A stretch of DNA of 64,000 nt from Chinchilla lanigera (GCF_000276665.1 NW_004955447.1:12116320-12180319), one strand, 5' to 3'. Shown: positions 10,481-22,485, counted from the stretch's first letter. Notes: generated from the sequence alone by a model not told the origin. Translations and numbers: made by a program.

Positions 10481-11790
10481 TAATATATAGACCCTGTATC
10501 CTATACTTAAGAATAAAAATATAAGATTAATTTATGTGTTTACTTATTTGGCGATGAAAGGATTATTTCTTGTATTAGACAGTCTAATTTAGGAGAAAGT
10601 ATTTAGTTTTACCCAGTTTTCATATATAACTTTTCTAAAAGTTTGTTTTTTAGAAAAATTTACCATTAATTTTAAATATGAGAATATAAACAGAAGAGCA
10701 GTGTATTATAAGTGATGAAGATCCTATCATAAAACATAATTCATCTCACTTTGAAAAAACATAATGTTCTATCCTCATAATAAGAAAGAAATGTAATTGT
10801 AAAATAAAGGAACTTTATGTGTACATAATTTCTTTTATTGTATTGATTTTTAAAGAGAAAATAAGTGAAGTAAATATTGGGTACATGAAATAATATCAAA
10901 ATACATCTGATAAAATGGCAAGAGTGAATGATGATAACAAATGTGACATTACCACTAATGAAACAGAAAGGGAAAGAAAATACTATAAAAAAATCTTGAC
11001 TTTGTTATCTTAAATTAATAGTATTCTATATTTGGTAAACTAAGTACTTTTGCACACATATCTGTATATGTCAGTGCGCTGCTGTGTGATAGCCCCTCCT
11101 GCCTGTACCCCCTCTCTCGTGTAAATCTCTCTTCTTCCTACCTCTGGTACCCAAAGCAGATTTTACTTTTCCTGCTTACTTGGCTCAAACTCTTCAACTT
11201 TCTCTCTTTTGGTACCAACAGTCTTTCTGCCTTGATTTTATAATGACTTCTTATCTCCCTTGAGAGTTAATTAAGTGTTGACTCAGTAATATTTTATTGC
11301 CAAAATACGTAAGATCCTTTAAATTAATTGATGATATAGGAATTGGTCTTTCTGAAGTCCTTCTACCTACAGAGGGGCTTTTCTATCTAATTAACAATTG
11401 ATTTACCAAGATACAGAACTCTTCACAAGATATAGAAAGAACCCAACTTTCATCACTGATGAAAGAATGACTTAGACACAGCAACAGTTATGAAGTAAAG
11501 TAATAATTGAAAGGATTGTTTATGAGCTCAAACATTGGTGTAGTCACTTATTACCCAAATACTTGCTTATGCTGAAGAGTGTGCTCACAAGTCATGACCT
11601 TGTCTCATAAGATGTCTGTTTTGTGCTGCAAACATAGTTTTGTAATGTGTGTGACAGCTCTTGCAAGTGGATGTAACCTGGTCTTTGACAGTAAAAATGT
11701 CTTTAGTTAATACAACACATTGTGAGCCTCTGTGGTGAAACTCAATGTGTGAAAAATGCTTTGATATTCAATACTTTAGTGTGGTGGATT
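10481..11790. other. No recognisable feature (AT-rich)
   Basis: AT-rich DNA with no gene, RNA or repeat I can support. Confidence 0.4.
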
Positions 11791-11937
11791 AACTAATGGT
11801 CATCTTGTAACACCCTGCTGAACTGAATCAGTGTGGTGCTGGGTGTGGAAGGCCCACCTGAGGGTTGGCAGCAGCATAAAAGCGAAGCTGAATGAGAAGA
11901 AGGTGTGCTGTTGATTTTCATGGAGAAGCTTGTCAAG

Positions 11938-12428
11938 CTGGCTCCCTGATATGAACTCAGCTGTTCCCATCATCAGAGGAGCCCAGGTTCTCACTGTAGC
12001 AAATGATAGCTGCAGTTCTTTGCAGGGAAGCTCTGGTCTTTGCCTTGAGCATCGCTTTCTAGCTCTAGAGCAGATCTCTTGGCCTGCTGGCACAGATCCT
12101 TTACCCTGCTGGCACAGACTTTCAAGCTTCCACTACTGATCTATGAGTTTTCCCACAGCAGATCCGTGATAGAGGCCTGCACGAGACTCTGTCATGGGCT
12201 CTAGGCCTCCACCTGGACTCGTGGAGGACACTGTCATGAGTTATAAGTCTTCAGCTGAACTCCTGAAGGACATTGCTGTGGCATCCAGGCCCTTAGCTGG
12301 ATTCTTTGGGTCTCTAGTGTGTGGTCAAATCTCCTTCAGTCTTTTGCATTTGAGTCTTTGGGTGAATATTATGAAATAATCCTATAAAATATGTGCCCTG
12401 CATTAAATCTTTGCCCTTTTAAACTCTG
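11938..12428 (+). repeat. Left arm of a ~490-bp inverted repeat
   Basis: This block runs from GCTGGCTCCCTGATATGAAC to TTGCCCTTTTAAACTCTG and is repeated in inverted orientation at 12847-13335 with only scattered differences (roughly 90% or more identical by eye). It contains the short internal repeat CTGCTGGCACAGA. The right part carries a TGAATATTATGAAATAATCC motif before CTATAAAATATGTGCC, which could be an LTR-like 3' end, but I do not recognise the family. A 61-codon frame at 12194-12379 is mirrored in the other arm. That follows from shared sequence and is not evidence of coding. Confidence 0.85.
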
Positions 12429-12584
12429 TCTAAAAGAATTAGGCAACATAAATTAGTTTAATTTTTTTATTGAACTGGGTAATAATGCTGAAAATAAGAA
12501 ACCTGTTTTGGACCATGCCATATTTTAAACTCTAAAAATTATAGGCAGAAAGCTTGTTAGGAAAAATTTTTTCATTCAGTATTT

Positions 12585-12820
12585 TTATTTTGTTTATTGG
12601 TACAATTTAGATACTGATAATGATCATATTCATCATAGGAAATTTCTATATAGGAAATTTCTGTATATGATATATCTTGTTTCCTTTTTTACCCCAAGCC
12701 CCTCCCTTTTCTTCAACCACTCTTCTTACAAAGTTTTGTTCCCATTCTATCCTTCTTTTATCATTTTTCTTCTTCCTTTCCTTCCTTTCCCCCTCACCTC
12801 TTCTTAGGTCCCATTTCTCT
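12585..12820 (-). mobile_element. L1 3' end-like fragment in the spacer of the inverted repeat
   Basis: TTTATTTTGTTTATTGGTAC followed by a long pyrimidine-rich CCTTCC/CTTCTT stretch resembles the reverse complement of an L1 3' UTR of an older subfamily. A local duplication, AGGAAATTTCT, occurs twice (12640s and 12655s). Family assignment is tentative. Confidence 0.45.
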
Positions 12821-12846
12821 TGAACAGTATTTTTAATGCCAATCCG

Positions 12847-13335
12847 CAGAGTTTAAAAGGGCAAAGATATAACACAAGGCACAGATTTCATAGGGTTATT
12901 TTATAATATTCACCAAAAAAATCAAATACAAAAGACTGGAGATTTGACCACACACTAGAGACCCGAAGAATCCAGCTAAGGGCCTGGATGCCACAGCAAT
13001 GTCCTTCAGGAGTTCAGCTGAAGACTTACATCTCATGGAAGTGTCCTCCACGAGTCCAGGTGGAGGCCTAGAGCCCATGACAGCGTCTCGTGCAGGCCTG
13101 AATCAAGGATCTGCCGTGGGAAAACTCATAGGTCAGTAGTGGAAGCTTGAAAGTCTGTGCCAGCACGGTAAAGGATCTGTGCCAGCAGGCCAAGAGATCT
13201 GCTCTAGAGCTGGAAAGTGATGCTCAAGGCAAAGACCAGAGCTGCCCTGCAAAGAACTGCAGCTATCCTTTGCTACAGTGATAACCTGGGCTCCTCTGAT
13301 GATGGGAACTGCTGAGTTCATATCGGGAAGCCAGC
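12847..13335 (-). repeat. Right arm of a ~490-bp inverted repeat
   Basis: Reverse-complement partner of 11938-12428, separated from it by about 420 bp. Matching ends are CAGAGTTTAAAAGGGCAAAG on the inner side and ATATCGGGAAGCCAGC on the outer side. Differences include a small deletion near the inner end (CTCCAGTC against CTCCTTCAGTC in the left arm). Its 60-codon minus-strand frame at 12896-13078 mirrors the left arm's frame. Confidence 0.85.
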
Positions 13336-13389
13336 ATAGAAGAACATGACATAACAATAAGAAAAGAAATGCAAATCAAGATTAAAAAT

Positions 13390-13575
13390 TCTTCTATCAA
13401 GCATTCTGAATGCCAGAGACAGGAGGAATGCAATTTTGAGTGCTTCCAGGGCAACAATAACATAGTGAGATCCTGTCTCAAAATATAAAGAAAAAACCCT
13501 TACCAAAGGGGAGAGGTTGGGAATAAAGCTCAGTGTAAAGGACTGGGCCCTGGGTTCAACCACCAGGCAAAATTA
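13390..13575 (+). mobile_element. B1-dID dimeric SINE, old
   Basis: The left half, GAGACAGGAGGAATGCAATT to GTGAGATCCTGTCTCAAAA, is a B1. After a short A-rich linker the right half, GTTGGGAATAAAGCTCAGTG to CCCTGGGTTCAACCACC, is a diverged ID-type unit. A B1 joined to an ID-related unit is the structure known as B1-dID in several non-murid rodent lineages. Both halves are diverged. Confidence 0.72.
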
Positions 13576-15704
13576 AAATTAAAAAAAGAGACAGCAAAAC
13601 ATATTCTACCAAAACAGCATGAGTGGTTTTCACAGGACCTGTTTCCACATTTGCTCTTCGGAGCAGTCCTCCTGCTGAGTTCACTTTTTACTTGTTGCAC
13701 CATATTCCTTCAGAACATTATGCAGAGAGTTCAACAATGAGTTTCTTTTGCTGTCTGTTTCCACAGACTTCCTGAGAAGAGCAAATGCCTTCTTAATACT
13801 CAGAAATACTGAAGAACCATGGAAGGGGAAAGTTATTAAGGAAGCTGGCCAGAAGGGAGACCCAGCGAATGAAAGAGGGAGCGAAGAAAGGGGGAGGAAG
13901 AATTGAGCAATTAATATTCAAATAACATTGATATATTAACACAATATCCCAGGCCAGGCCCTAGTATATTTATTTCTCAAAAATGAATATGCTGTGAATG
14001 AGCAAAACTATACAAGCTTTATCCTCTTTAAGTTTCACAATCTACTTGTGTTTTTTGGATTTTATAAAACTCTTCATTCAATTATTTCTAGTCCAAATAT
14101 AGAAGGTTCTCTCTTCTTTGACTCAGAGTATTTTCTACTTCATCAACCAGTAAAGAACATAAAACAACCACATAGAGAGATACAGAAATGAACTTACACT
14201 CTCTGTGTTACATAAGCAAGAAGATATTGAAAGATTTGCCTGTTAAATTCTTCACAATAAACTTTAGCTTCTATTGTTATGAGGGTAATAAAAATTACTG
14301 AATGATGTCTCCAGTTCTTGTGTTTTAATTGGGCTTTTAGCTACTGTGTCTCATTAAAGTGAATTAAGGATCCCGATACTGTAACAGCCACAAACATATT
14401 GAACAATAACCAACATTTAGACTTTGTGTTTACTGTCAGCAAATCCTATAAGCTAGGTAATAAAAGGTGTAAGGCAAAAATACCTCCCGGTAGTACAGTT
14501 GTTCCTTTTTCAAGTTTATTTCAAATCTGTACTAAATAAGCCAAATTATAGTGGATATAATTTAATTTAAGCATATGTATTGTATGTACTGTTTAAGAAG
14601 CAGTACAAGCAAATATACAATTAAAAAGTTGGGGGTGGGTAAGTCATAAATTTAGAAAAATCAACACTATTTTTAAAACATATTTTCTTTCTTTCTAACT
14701 GATACTCACATTTGGAGTAGTCTTTCTCTGTCCTCTTTATTTTCCACACTAGATATCTTCGTAAACAAATGAATAAATAATCAAAATCCGAGGTGGGATA
14801 GGAATTATCCACTGTGATGCTCAATGCTGTTTGTCCTTTGATATATTTTTTATTTATACTTACAATCTATTCTGCATAATGTGCTGACCCATTGGGTTAT
14901 TTGTTTAAAATTTTATACCTTTTATTTCCTGTGCTGCTGGTTTTAGAAAGTCATAGGATTTGTAAGTGTGAAAATTTTTAAAGCTTATTTATCATAATTA
15001 TGTAATCTTATCAAAGTTATATTGGTTAAGCAAAATATAAAAACAAAGTCAAATATCTCTATCACATTCTACATTCAATAACTCCATTCTTTTGTCATTT
15101 GTTGAAAATTTTCTGTTTCCCAGTCATTGTTTTAGGCATAGAGAAAGGAAGTATGTAGCTTTTATTCTTAAGTTCAGTGCATGGTGGGAGCTGAGAAACA
15201 AAAAGACAGCTCACTTTCACAGGCACCAGGAAGCACCAACTGAGACAGAATTTGCCAAATAAAATAGGTAACAAAAGGCAGTGAATATACTAGTAACTTA
15301 AGCACAGAGTTGGAAGAACATGTAACTTACAAGAAACTGTACAATGTTCTAATTATAGTATAAATGTAAAAAAGTGACTAAATATTAACAAATCTTAAAA
15401 TGTTAATTACAGAATAATTTTCAGAGAAATATGAACTAATTATTGAAGGTAACGAAACCAAGCACCGAAGAAGAGTTAAAAATTGAGAGCATTGGGAAAT
15501 ATCTTGCTGAATGCAAAAAAAAAAAGCAGTGTTCACTGTATCATTCTTGACAGATGCTAAAACTGTAATGAAGAGGTCAGACGAAAGACTTCTCATGGGA
15601 TTTAACCAAAAGCTTGATGTTTTATCGAATATAAATATGAATGGAGAAACTTCCAGTGGGTCTTTCAAGATAAAGATTTGAATGAACTTGTGTTTGGACC
15701 TTTA
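13576..15704. other. No recognisable feature (AT-rich)
   Basis: About 2.1 kb of AT-rich DNA. Short frames of 65 to 96 codons on either strand have no recognisable domain, and I support no gene here. Confidence 0.4.
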
Positions 15705-15714
15705 AATAAAATAG

Positions 15715-15748
15715 ATAGCTTCTCGGCCTTTTGGCTAAGATCAAGTGT
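15715..15748 (+). pseudogene. U2 snRNA 5'-end retropseudogene (34 nt)
   Basis: The stretch GCTTCTCGGCCTTTTGGCTA followed by AGATCAAGTGT is the 5' end of U2 spliceosomal snRNA, identical to it over about 31 nt except near the first three bases. U2 nucleotides beyond about 34 are missing. The fragment lies between direct repeats AATAAAATAGA (15705-15715 and 15752-15762), so it is a 3'-truncated copy inserted by the L1 machinery, not a functional U2 gene: most of the RNA and any promoter are absent. Confidence 0.88.
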
Positions 15749-16076
15749 TTTAATAAAATAGAGAAGGCAGAGAAACAGAAATTTTGGAGAATTAGAATTC
15801 AATTTTAGATATTAAGTTTTAACATCTCACAAGAAATATCCTTCAAGTGGAAAGGTATTCAGATCAAGAGTACCAGTAAGGATGCAGCCAGTGGATAAAA
15901 ATTTGAAAGGATCATTGTCTACCATAACTGGCTGCTGTATCTTTTATTTGACTGAGACAATCCAGACTGACTGAGCAGCTATACTACAAAAAGATATAGC
16001 TGAGCATGTGAATGTGGAGGGGAATTTGTGGACGCAACCAAGCCAATTCTGTTAAATTGTGATACATATTTCCTGC

Positions 16077-16570
16077 TGTGATGGTTTTTATGATGAGTTG
16101 TAGTGGGCTAAGCATTCCCATATCATCTAGGAAAGTTGAAAATCAAAATTTTCATGAGCAGTCTCAGGATCAATAAAAGGTTGTTAAAATTTAGATTGAA
16201 AGTATCCCGCAAAAGGCTCACGGAAGAGACGGGGCTCTCAGAAGGGGACTGGGTCACGCGGGTACTGTGCTCCCCGGAGCACTCCTTCATTCAGAGGGGC
16301 TGTGCCGTTCGGAGGAGGCGCCTGGCTGGCAGTCACTGGGGTGGTGACTTAGAATCTGTATTCTTGTCTACAGCTCCTCCTTTCTCTCTGTGCTTCCTGG
16401 CTGCCCAATAGGAAGCAACTTTCCTGCCCCACGCCCTCCCATCGTGCCGTTTCTGCTTTGGAGCCTGCCAGCTAAGCCTGGACCAGACCCCATGAAACCA
16501 AAGCCAAAGTAAAATTTTTACTTTGCATGTGTCAAGTATTTTGTCTCATCGACTGCAAAGAGTCTTACCC
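16077..16570 (+). mobile_element. MaLR-like LTR, ~490 bp
   Basis: It begins near TGTGATGGTTTTTATGATG. It is GC-rich in the middle and ends with GACCAGACCCCATGAAACC, CAAAGTAAAATTTTTAC and TGTCAAGTATTTTGTCTCAT, the arrangement seen at the 3' end of MaLR-type LTRs in this window (compare 2695-3044). The right edge is approximate and I found no clear 5-bp duplication. The 91-codon frame at 16136-16411 lies within it and shows no protein signature. Confidence 0.6.
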
Positions 16571-18275
16571 AAAGGTGATCCAAAAAATAACAAGTGAAAA
16601 TTGCATTGAACAGAACATGTGCGCAGAAACAAAGAAATACATAGATCTTATCCAGTTAACTCACATCCACATGAGAAAACAAAAAGAGAAACAACAAGGT
16701 CATGGATCAACTGCTAGGAATACTTCTAGAAATTGTACTACTTTTCCATAGAATAGCTCTTTTATTACCCAACAATAGTGTAACAATATCCAGACAGTTG
16801 AGGTGAACTTTTGTGATTCTGTAAACAGCAATTTTTAGGAAAACAAATGGAGTTTTTCTCAACTGAGAACGAAATATACAGTTGGAACTGAGACAAAATC
16901 TCTGGGTTGAAAAAGATTGGTAGGAATAGTGAAGGTTTGCATTATCATCATTTAGAAGTTAAAAAAGGTGTTGAATACTTACGTCATAAGATGAACGCTT
17001 ACTACATATTGATCTTGGTCTAATGTGAATTTGGAAAAATGGATGTTATCTAGTGGTTCAAAATATGGTATTCTGCAATGTTATTTGATGGTCCAGAAAT
17101 ACTGTGCAAGAAGAGAGATGGTGAAAGAATCCAGCATGAATTGTTCTTCATAGGCATTGGTGACAGAAATATAAGAAAATGAAGGCAGAGAATGCACAAT
17201 TTAGGTCCTGGAAGTGGAGAATGCTGAGTTCCTAGGCAGATGCATGAGTCCAGAAGGGTTCTTATTTTATTCAACATTTGTATTAACTCAAGAATTTGAA
17301 TATAATAGGGAGTTTGAATTAATTGTAGGAACCTGAAGAAAGCAGGACGATTGTGCTGAATAATAAGTGAGATAAAAATAAACATCACCATCAAATCACC
17401 TCTTGAAAATAAAAGCAGGCAATGCTTTGGTGCATCTCATTCCAATGCACATCAATGTGGTTATGTTGTGTACGTCTATGTGGATGAAGCAGAGGGAGAC
17501 CAAGGTTAGAGTTGAGCTCCATGCAAACATTTTTTATGTGTGTAAATTTGTTTCAGCCTTTTAAATTAATACCCTCTCCTGGGTATTCTCAAAGCAACAA
17601 AAATTTTTGGAAACATAGTATGCAAATCTTGCATACCAATTATGAAACTAAACCACGCTTCACAATTTAAGTGACAGGAAATTATTATTTTATAATAATT
17701 ATCTTTATCACTATTATGTTGTGTTCTTTAAATTGTAGCTTTTATTCATAATTTATCAAAGTTTTTATCAATGACTTTAGAGTATGTAATACGTATTAGA
17801 AGGAGCCTTGCATCTAATGCTATTAATATGTTCAGGGTCTTTCTGTCAGCGTGGTTTTCAGTTTTGAGTCGATGTGGTTGGGTGTAAAATGCTTCCACTG
17901 TCTTAACAAAGTTATCACTAGGACAGACATAAGTGTGAACATTTTTATCGGGTTGGAAAAATATTTTCCTACTTGTCAAAAAAACCCAAAACAAAAAACA
18001 CAACTCTCAATCACAGAACATTATACTGATGGGGAAACTTTTGGGTGAATAGTAGGGAATAAATTATGTCTGCTTAAAACTTGGGGGACCATAAAATGCC
18101 AAAAGGGAAAAAATAAAAGTGTACAAGTAACTTAACTGCATTCTAGAACAAGGATCAAAAACAAGTATAGGAATAAAAAATAAAGCATCCTATGCTTAAC
18201 TGGGTAAATCCCACCATGTCTAGTAGCTGATGAAAATTACCAGGCACAGAAGAAATGCATATAAATATATGATAA
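16571..18275. other. No recognisable feature
   Basis: About 1.7 kb. A 114-codon minus-strand frame at 17050-17394 is hydrophobic and low in complexity without a recognisable domain. I do not call it a gene. Confidence 0.4.
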
Positions 18276-18279
18276 AGAG

Positions 18280-18800
18280 TAATTTAATCAAGACCTACAA
18301 AGATGACATAAATGACAGAATTTTGAGTAAACATTTTAAAAAATATTTATATTTATACTATATATGTTCAAGATGCTGAAGGAAAAATTGAGCATGCCAG
18401 GTGAAAAGAGGAAAGATATATTTAAAAAGAAGGTGGATCAAACATCTAAAAAATATTAAATATCAAAAGTACCCATCTGAAATGAACACTGTAATTGATG
18501 TGATTAACACAAGGTCAGGTACTACCAAATTATAGATTAGTGAGCTTCACAATGGCAGTAGAAGCTAGTGCAAGTGAAATATGCAGAATAAAAGGCTGAA
18601 TCACTAGTGAACTAAGGTGAAGGAAAGGCTTTTGAACATATGGGAATCCTGAAAGATGGTCACCAGGAAAACTTTACTTAAGTAGTTTCAGAAGAAGTCA
18701 TGAAGTAGAAAGGAAACTATCACATAAACATCTAGTTCTGCATAAATAATCAAGAGTGCAGAGATGAATCATTCGTATTTCTTTTTATACAATGCTCTGT
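18280..18800 (+). mobile_element. Possible old L1/HAL1-like fragment
   Basis: AACACAAGGTCAGGTACTAC, then ATAGATTAGTGAGCTTCAC and ATGGCAGTAGAAGCTAGTG resemble the region of old L1/HAL1 elements that includes the motif order AGATTAGTGAACTTGAAGAC. Divergence is high, so this is tentative. Confidence 0.4.
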
Positions 18801-19457
18801 AAATGATAAAGTGTTTAGAACAAATATAATACAATATTATGGCATTAAACATATGCAAAAATAAAATGCATCAATAACTAGCAGATAAACAAGAAGAAAA
18901 CTCAAAGTGTAAAGTTTGCAGATGAAGTCATATTCTTTCAGTTTCTTAAGGAATTTAAATGCACAAGAACCTATAAAAAGTGTACCTAAAATTTTCCTTG
19001 GTGGAATTATTTTCCTAAATATTGTTTTCTAATTTGTTATATCAAGCGTCTTCTATATAAGTCCATTAAGCAGTTTGTTTCCACAAGGAAATACTCCAAT
19101 TATTATTTCTATTATTATTTTCTACTATTTTTTAATCTGTTATAATTATTATTTCAGTTGTATTAGCTGACGTCTGCTATTGAGAAAGCAGAGTTAAAAT
19201 GCAAAAAGGTCTTACTCTGTATGAGAATTGTATGAATTCAGTTTGTTCATATGACATTGTAAAGAAACTTCTTTCATATTCTTTAATTATCAGTTTGAGA
19301 ATTTTAATGCTTTAATGGTTCTAACACTGTTGAAAATCTATGCAATCCTGCTAGTTGAAGTTTTAATGAATTTCTTCTTTTAAAATGTATAGTTCATAGC
19401 ATTTTTTGGAAGTACAATGTAGAAAAAGAAATATATATTTTGTTATCTCTCTCTCTC
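18801..19457. other. No recognisable feature (AT-rich)
   Basis: AT-rich spacer with TATTATT-rich runs near 19100-19155 and nothing else that I can name. Confidence 0.4.
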
Positions 19458-19552
19458 TTTTTTTTTTTTTTTTTTTGGTACTGGGAATTGAACTCAGGAC
19501 CTTGTGCTTGCCAACCAAGATGTTGTGCTGCTGAGCTATATCCCCGGCCCTA
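19458..19552 (-). mobile_element. ID SINE, minus strand
   Basis: A run of T (tail), then GGTACTGGGAATTGAACTC, ending in TGAGCTATATCCCCGGCCC. The flanking repeat GTTATCTCT occurs at 19442-19450 and 19553-19561. It has several changes from the young consensus, including in the GCCAGGCAGG region. Confidence 0.9.
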
Positions 19553-19711
19553 GTTATCTCTTTTTTTATCCCTCCAATCTTTATTTTGGAGAATTTTAAA
19601 GAAATTCAAAGGAAAAGTCTTTCAGGTGGAGGAAAAATACTTATTGTAAGAGATAAAATAAAGATATTATATAAATAATAAATGAATAAATAACCTCTGT
19701 TTCTCTGTTTA

Positions 19712-19868
19712 CTTATTTACTTTTGTCTTTTTGAGACAGCGTCTTGTTATGCAGTTCAGGCTGGTCTTAAACTCACTTTGTAGCCCAGAATGGCCTTGGA
19801 CTCTCAAGCATCCTTCTGCCTCAGCCTCCCAAGTGCTGGGATTATAGGTATGAGCCATCATGCCTTGC
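19712..19868 (-). mobile_element. B1 SINE, minus strand
   Basis: TTTTTGAGACAGCGTCTTG, then TCAGCCTCCCAAGTGCTGGG, then ATTATAGGTATGAGCCATC is the reverse complement of a B1. The AACTCACTTTGTAGCCCAGA segment is the internal duplication typical of rodent B1. It lies just upstream of an LTR-like end at 19890-19965. Confidence 0.92.
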
Positions 19869-19884
19869 TCTTCTTTCTTCTTTT

Positions 19885-19965
19885 ACCTTATGGATGTGGG
19901 TATTCTCTCCTAGCAGTGTGAAAGAAGACTAACACATCCTAGCAGTGTGAAAGAAGATTAACACA
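19885..19965 (+). repeat. LTR-like 3' end with 29-bp tandem duplication
   Basis: GGGTATTCTCTCCTAGCAGT...GACTAACACA resembles the last bases of a MaLR-type LTR. The final 29 bases, beginning TCCTAGCAGTGTGAAAGAAG, are repeated immediately (19908-19936 and 19937-19965) with one difference. Confidence 0.65.
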
Positions 19966-20242
19966 AATAGATCTCAAAGTTTTGCTTTACCCAAGTGCAT
20001 ATTACTTTTTGTCTAAATTAAGTATATGGCAAAGAAAGTAGTTACTCTCAAAGTATCGAACGGAAGGCTATCTGGTAGCATAAAGTGCTTATTTTTCTCT
20101 GGAAGTTCTGTGATTAAAATAATATGTGTAGTCATAAAAACAAGTTGTTTTGCGATGCAAATTGTTTTCTCTCTCATACTGCAAAGGTAAGAACATATAA
20201 TTTCAAATAGACTGCAGTTTCCACAAAGGTTGTGAGTTTTCA

Positions 20243-20320
20243 TTTCTTTTTTATTTTAAAAGGAATAAACATTTTTAAAAACACTAAAAATGATACAGAA
20301 TTTCAAAACAAGAGTTTTCA
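20243..20320 (-). mobile_element. Short 5'-truncated L1 3' end, minus strand
   Basis: TTTTTTATTTTAAAAGG, then AAATGATACAGAATTTCAA and CAAGAGTTTTCA match the reverse complement of the extreme L1 3' UTR end seen at 46860, 52980 and 53440. Only about 75 bp are present. Confidence 0.6.
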
Positions 20321-20486
20321 TTTTGATCAACTGGCTTTGATTTAATTTCCACTTGGAGATCTGTCCTTGGAGATCATAAATATATTAAAAACTGAAATAT
20401 ATATGTTTCATGTTTCAAGCAAAGCAAAGATGGTGGTCCATGTTTTTCAGATTGGTTTCTGTGGCCATGTAATATGGACAGCAATG

Positions 20487-20595
20487 GGGCTGGAGATTTA
20501 GCTCAGTGGCACAGCTCCTGCCTGGCAAGCTCAAGGTCGTGAGTTCCACTCCCAGGAGCGGAAAAACCAAAAAGCAAAACAAAACAAAATAAAAA
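20487..20595 (+). mobile_element. ID SINE with perfect 16-bp target duplication
   Basis: GGGCTGGAGATTTAGCTCAG, CCTGCCTGGCAAGCTCAAGG, then GAGTTCCACTCCCAGGAGCG and a tail GAAAAACCAAAAAGCAAAAC. It is flanked by AATATGGACAGCAATG at 20471-20486 and 20596-20611, an exact match. The perfect duplication indicates recent insertion, although the body has private changes in the B-box region. Confidence 0.95.
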
Positions 20596-20964
20596 AATAT
20601 GGACAGCAATGATGCTAAGTAAAGAAAGAATAATAATAATAGTTTTTCTATAATTGTTTTGTTTTACTCTCCAGCTGCTTCTGAATTAATCTGGCCGGCT
20701 AGACATTCAAGACATTCGTAGGAGGAATTACTAGACAAAGTGGGAGGTTGCCCTTCGTTATACATAACATCGTATGTACAAAAATACTGATCTCTTCTTG
20801 CGTGGTTTCAGGAAGAACACTGTAGTTGCTATGTGCTCTTCTTACCCCAAATTAATCCAGTCATAACTAAAGGCTGGCAGCAGTATAGCACCACAGAGGA
20901 TAGTAGGAGAGCCATCCTCCGTACCACGGGGGACATTAAATAAATAATGTTTCCTTGAAGGACA

Positions 20965-21060
20965 CACACAACGGGAGAGTGAGTGCTTAGCGCGTATGAA
21001 ATTATGAGTTTGACCCCCGCCCGACAAACAACCCATAAACCAACCAGCCAACCTAATCAA
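20965..21060 (+). mobile_element. Diverged ID-like SINE
   Basis: GAGTGAGTGCTTAGCGCGTAT followed by GAGTTTGACCCCCGCCCGAC looks like a decayed ID body with A-box and B-box regions, then an A/C-rich tail. Assignment is from partial similarity. Confidence 0.5.
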
Positions 21061-22470
21061 AGAACAAGAATCCACGTACTCTTTATTAAAATGAATAATT
21101 CACTTTTTAAATAAGATAACTAATTTCCCAACCAGGCACGAAGTGTGAGCTACTCATGGAGGTTATTAAATTCCTAGAATATACTTAACTTAATTATTCC
21201 TCTATGTGACAATTTTATGTGTCACTGGTACTGCCTAAACCACTGCTGAGTTTTCTGCAGGGTTCAAGTATCCTTCTGATTTCTGAGAATTTACAAAAAA
21301 ATATTGTAGTGCCTCTCTTGTGTAGATGTATTTTCTGTAGATATTTGAATGACACTGTTAACTGTATACCTTATGTTTTCCTAAAAGAAAGCAACCCCTT
21401 GCTGTTGAAACATGACATCCAAGTCTTCCTAATGATCATATTCTCAAGGACTAAGGAAGGAGCCCAGCAGCATCTTCAAGAAATCAGGGCTCACTTGTTT
21501 ATTTAGCTCTTTCTTCTGCTGTGTCACACAGAACTTTCCTGAAGGCATGTGATTTACACTGTGGAGTCCCAGTGAGTATTCTCAAACACTAAACTCAGAG
21601 TAAGGATTGTAAGTATGATTTTCAATACAGTGCTGTTTAAGTCAGAACTCATAAAATAGTGAATTTTAACTGGAAATATACTGGGTGACACCAGGTCATT
21701 TAAATCTACATTTGGTTCCCATTTTATTATATCATTGTTTTTATGGATTATACTAGTGCTAACTACATAGTAATTACTTAACTTCAAAAATAGATAGAAT
21801 AATATATGTACTATTTGATCTACAAACTTCCTTTAGTAGAAAAAAGAGTAATTATTTTCTTTAAAGTTTGGACAGTCTTGTATAACTACTGAAGCTACAC
21901 CAGTTGTTATAGTGAAAACAGACAGAGACGACACAAAACTTTAAGACATATCTACCTCACAATAAATTTTATTTACAAAGAAAAATGTGGAGTGGGTCCA
22001 TCTTACAGTGTTGATCAATACTAGGCTTGGAATCAAACATTATTCAGTAGTAAAATTTTAATTCTTGCTTCATGATCATTCACATTTATTGTATTCATCA
22101 TCATTTTATTGAGAAAGCAAGGTTGTAATTTTTTTCAAGTTTATTTTATGAAATTTTGTGTTGGCATGATTTCCTTGCATCAAATGGTTATTTAGGAAAA
22201 CAAAATAAATGGATTTCCAAGTAACAGATTTCAGCTTGAAATTTAAATTTGACTGTATGCACCAAAATATGAATGTTCTCATCTTCTGTACTGAAATGTA
22301 TAATTACATTTAATGTTAGACTTTCCTCAAGATCTTTCTTAAAGCTTGTCAAATTAATGGAATTTTTATACTTACATAAAGTATATGTACATATTTCATC
22401 TAAATTTCTCATAGCTGTCAAAATGAAAATATCATAATAATGTGGAAGCCTCATCCATTCACATGAAGCT
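21061..22470. other. No recognisable feature
   Basis: About 1.4 kb. Frames of 77 to 95 codons occur by chance on both strands, none with recognisable protein features. Confidence 0.4.
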
Positions 22471-22485
22471 AATCAAAATATTTTC

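Noticed and set aside
12194..13078. Pair of similar 60-61-codon frames (12194-12379 plus, 12896-13078 minus) that look like conserved small proteins
   Set aside because: Both lie in the two arms of a recent inverted duplication, so protein similarity follows from DNA similarity. I saw no excess of silent changes.
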